Assembly: GCA_016463385.1 (NCBI GenBank)
Contig: JAEMRL010000081.1
Span: 1 to 8,942 of the forward strand
Source: Thermoleophilia bacterium
Lineage (GTDB): Bacteria > Actinomycetota > Thermoleophilia > Miltoncostaeales > Miltoncostaeaceae
Direction of reading: 5' to 3'
Length of the DNA: 8,942 nucleotides
This document shows, in pieces, positions 7,862 to 8,942 of this stretch. Under the pieces are notes generated by a model, which was not told the DNA's origin, made no database searches, and saw nothing but the letters and a program-made list of their open reading frames with translations. The position numbers and the translations under genes are program-made. Positions within the stretch are counted from its first letter, which is position 1; the number at the start of each line of letters is the position of its first letter.

Positions 7862-7879
7862 TACATCGGAGCGGGTGTA
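7862..7879. promoter_or_regulatory. TACA-N10-TGTA dyad between the divergent regulator and secreted-protein genes (candidate operator)
   Basis: TACA at 7862-7865 and TGTA at 7876-7879 form an 18-bp dyad in the 72-bp divergent region, with two further matching pairs inside. It overlaps a weak -10-like TAACCT (7878-7883) that could serve the regulator gene. Winged-helix regulators commonly bind such dyads to control their own gene. The size and place are suggestive, but the sequence alone does not prove binding. Confidence 0.3.
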
Positions 7880-7923
7880 ACCTCTGCATCGGTGAGTCCC
7901 GTGTGGCCGTATGGGGGTCGAAA

Positions 7924-8643
7924 GTGACGAGTGATGATCGCGCCGACCGGGACATCGGCCGTCTGGCCGCGGCGCTCGGCGACCCGACCCGCCGTCAGGT
8001 CTTCTTCGCCGTGCGGGCGAGCGGGGCCGACCGCACCAAGGACGAGGTCGCCGCCACCGTCGGCATCGACCGCCGCCTGGCGGGGTTCCACCTCGACAAG
8101 CTGGTGCAGTACGGCTTCCTCGAGGCCGACTTCCGCCGCCCGCCGGGGCGCTCCGGCCCGGGCGCCGGGCGTCCCGCCAAGCGCTACCGCCTCGCCGAGG
8201 CCGACATCCTGATGGCCCTGCCCGAGCGCCACTACGACCTCCTGGCCACCCTGCTGCTGCGCGCCTCGCGCGGCGGCGGCGACCAGCAGTCGCTCGAGCG
8301 GGTGGGCTACGACTTCGGGTTCGAGGTCGGGGTGGCCGAGGTTTCCGCCGGCCGCGCCGCGCCCGGCGCGTCGCTGACCGAGACGATGGAGGGCATGGTG
8401 CGCCTGCTCTCGCGCTACGGCTTCGGGGCGCGCGCGGAGGGGGAGGCCGGCCTGCGCGCCTGCGCCTGCCCCTTCGAGGAGCTCGCCTTCGACGACCCCG
8501 AGCGCATCTGCGGCCTCGACCGCGCGATCTGGCGCGGCATGCTCGCGGCCTTCGCCCCCGAGGCGACCCTGCGCGTGGCCGGCACCCGCGCCGGCGGCGA
8601 CGAGGCCTGCGTCGCGACGGTGCAGGCCGAGGGGCCGGCCTAG
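7924..8643 (+). CDS. sufR: SufR-type winged-helix transcriptional regulator with C-terminal Cys cluster
   Basis: This is probably an Fe-S-cluster-binding repressor of the suf operon. The 239-residue product has an N-terminal winged helix (about residues 11-70: LAAALGDPTRRQVFFAV, then the recognition region DRRLAGFHLDKLVQYGFLEADF) and the family's basic wing GRPAKRYRL (82-90). The C-terminal half carries C180, C182 (CACPFEELAF), C196 (RICGLDR) and C229 (EACVATV). The C-PF-x(n)-C...C pattern is that of SufR proteins, whose cysteines hold a cluster. The start is GTG at 7924 with GGGGGT (7913-7918) 5 nt upstream; GTG 7903 in frame is an alternative without a good site. In many Actinobacteria sufR directly precedes sufB, whereas here it is divergent and separated by one gene. 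The family call is strong; the link to this operon is inferred from family and proximity. Confidence 0.85.
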   Translation: MTSDDRADRDIGRLAAALGDPTRRQVFFAVRASGADRTKDEVAATVGIDRRLAGFHLDKLVQYGFLEADFRRPPGRSGPGAGRPAKRYRLAEADILMALPERHYDLLATLLLRASRGGGDQQSLERVGYDFGFEVGVAEVSAGRAAPGASLTETMEGMVRLLSRYGFGARAEGEAGLRACACPFEELAFDDPERICGLDRAIWRGMLAAFAPEATLRVAGTRAGGDEACVATVQAEGPA

Positions 8644-8653
8644 CTCCCGCACG

Positions 8654-8674
8654 GCCGCGGCGCGGGGCCGCGGC
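8654..8674. terminator. GC-rich hairpin between convergent sufR and membrane-protein genes
   Basis: GCCGCGGC (8654-8661) and GCCGCGGC (8667-8674) form a perfect 8-bp stem with a 5-nt loop, 10 nt after the sufR stop and 12 nt beyond the stop of the opposing gene. It lacks a T-run. The placement between two converging stops mirrors the hairpin at 116-145 and suggests a bidirectional terminator. Confidence 0.5.
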
Positions 8675-8685
8675 GGATCGATCCG
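8674..8685. repeat. 12-bp perfect palindrome next to the convergent terminator hairpin
   Basis: CGGATCGATCCG is its own reverse complement and directly follows the 8-bp hairpin, ending two bases before the stop codon of the minus-strand gene. It may extend the terminator structure. No other function is visible. Confidence 0.4.
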
Positions 8686-8686
8686 G

Positions 8687-8941
8687 CTAGTCCTTCACCC
8701 GGGTCGTCGCGAAGAGGTAGGTCATGATGCCGAGGATGATGGTCATGCCGGCGGCGGCGATCGGATCGGCGCCGCGGGTCTGGATGGTCGCGGCGACCGT
8801 CTCGGCGAAGACCGCGATCGTCAGCAGGCTGAACATCACGAAGCCGAGCCAGTTGGCCCAGCCGACGGGCAGGTACTTGCGGCCGCCGACCTCGGTCGCG
8901 GCGGGGGCGTAGTTCGCCCGGCGCCCGCCGCTCTTCTTCTT
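8687..8941 (-). CDS. C-terminal part of a small membrane protein, function unknown (5' end outside window)
   Basis: An open frame enters from the right edge and ends at TAG (8687-8689), giving 84 visible residues and no start codon that would fit a beginning inside the window. It starts with a basic stretch (KKKSGGRRANYAP), followed by two likely membrane segments at about residues 31-51 (WLGFVMFSLLTIAVFAETVAA) and 61-78 (IAAAGMTIILGIMTYLFA), and a short charged tail (TTRVKD). The codon pattern is that of real genes here. I do not recognise the family. It converges with sufR and shares no obvious link with Fe-S assembly. Confidence 0.75.
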   Translation of the reverse strand, partial: KKKSGGRRANYAPAATEVGGRKYLPVGWANWLGFVMFSLLTIAVFAETVAATIQTRGADPIAAAGMTIILGIMTYLFATTRVKD

Positions 8942-8942
8942 G

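Noticed and set aside
6502..8652. A 716-residue reading of the secreted repeat protein extending through the regulator gene
   Set aside because: The upstream half is antisense to sufR and lacks the repeat pattern; a clear signal peptide begins at 7851 (or 7866).

Overview
This is a GC-rich, gene-dense bacterial window with almost exclusively G/C third codon positions, frequent GTG and TTG starts, and short or overlapping gene junctions. The gene set and order (sufB-sufD-Rieske ferredoxin-sufC-sufS-sufU-sufT, with a SufR-type regulator nearby) are those of an actinobacterial SUF iron-sulfur cluster assembly locus. A secreted protein built from repeats of the P-x-V-A-V-x(4)-G-x(4)-W type next door would fit the Thermoleophilia/Solirubrobacterales branch, but that placement is inference.

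Layout. At the left edge (2-115, + strand) is the C-terminal tail of an unidentified Pro/Ala-rich protein. It ends at a GC-rich hairpin facing the end of the suf operon. Positions 158-6350 on the minus strand carry one eight-gene operon, read right to left: sufB, sufD, a Rieske-type [2Fe-2S] ferredoxin, sufC, sufS, sufU, sufT and an A-type (SufA/ErpA/HesB) carrier. Gene junctions range from an 8-nt overlap to an 11-nt gap, so the genes are almost certainly co-transcribed and partly translationally coupled. A sigma70-like promoter can be proposed at 6389-6418, with a 16-bp imperfect dyad lying in its spacer.

Upstream of sufB on the same strand (6502-7851) is a secreted, probably beta-propeller protein of unknown function with eight repeat units. 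A two-tier hairpin separates it from the suf promoter. Divergent from it (7924-8643, + strand) is a winged-helix regulator with a C-terminal cysteine cluster of the SufR type, the likely Fe-S-sensing regulator of the operon. Convergent with it, at the right edge (8687-8941, minus strand), is the C-terminal part of a small membrane protein with two membrane segments.

How the genes work together. SufS takes sulfur from cysteine and passes it to SufU. The SufB-SufC-SufD ATPase scaffold builds the cluster, and SufT and the A-type protein act in maturation and delivery to clients. The Rieske ferredoxin may supply electrons. SufR would sense cluster status and adjust expression. All key catalytic residues I could check are present.

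The window is mostly a conserved housekeeping pathway, and I see no clearly new system. The points most worth a second look are the CTG start with a Shine-Dalgarno-hiding hairpin at the sufD/ferredoxin junction, the two matching TTG starts with 8-nt overlaps, the dyads in the two regulatory regions, and the secreted repeat protein wedged between sufR and the operon.
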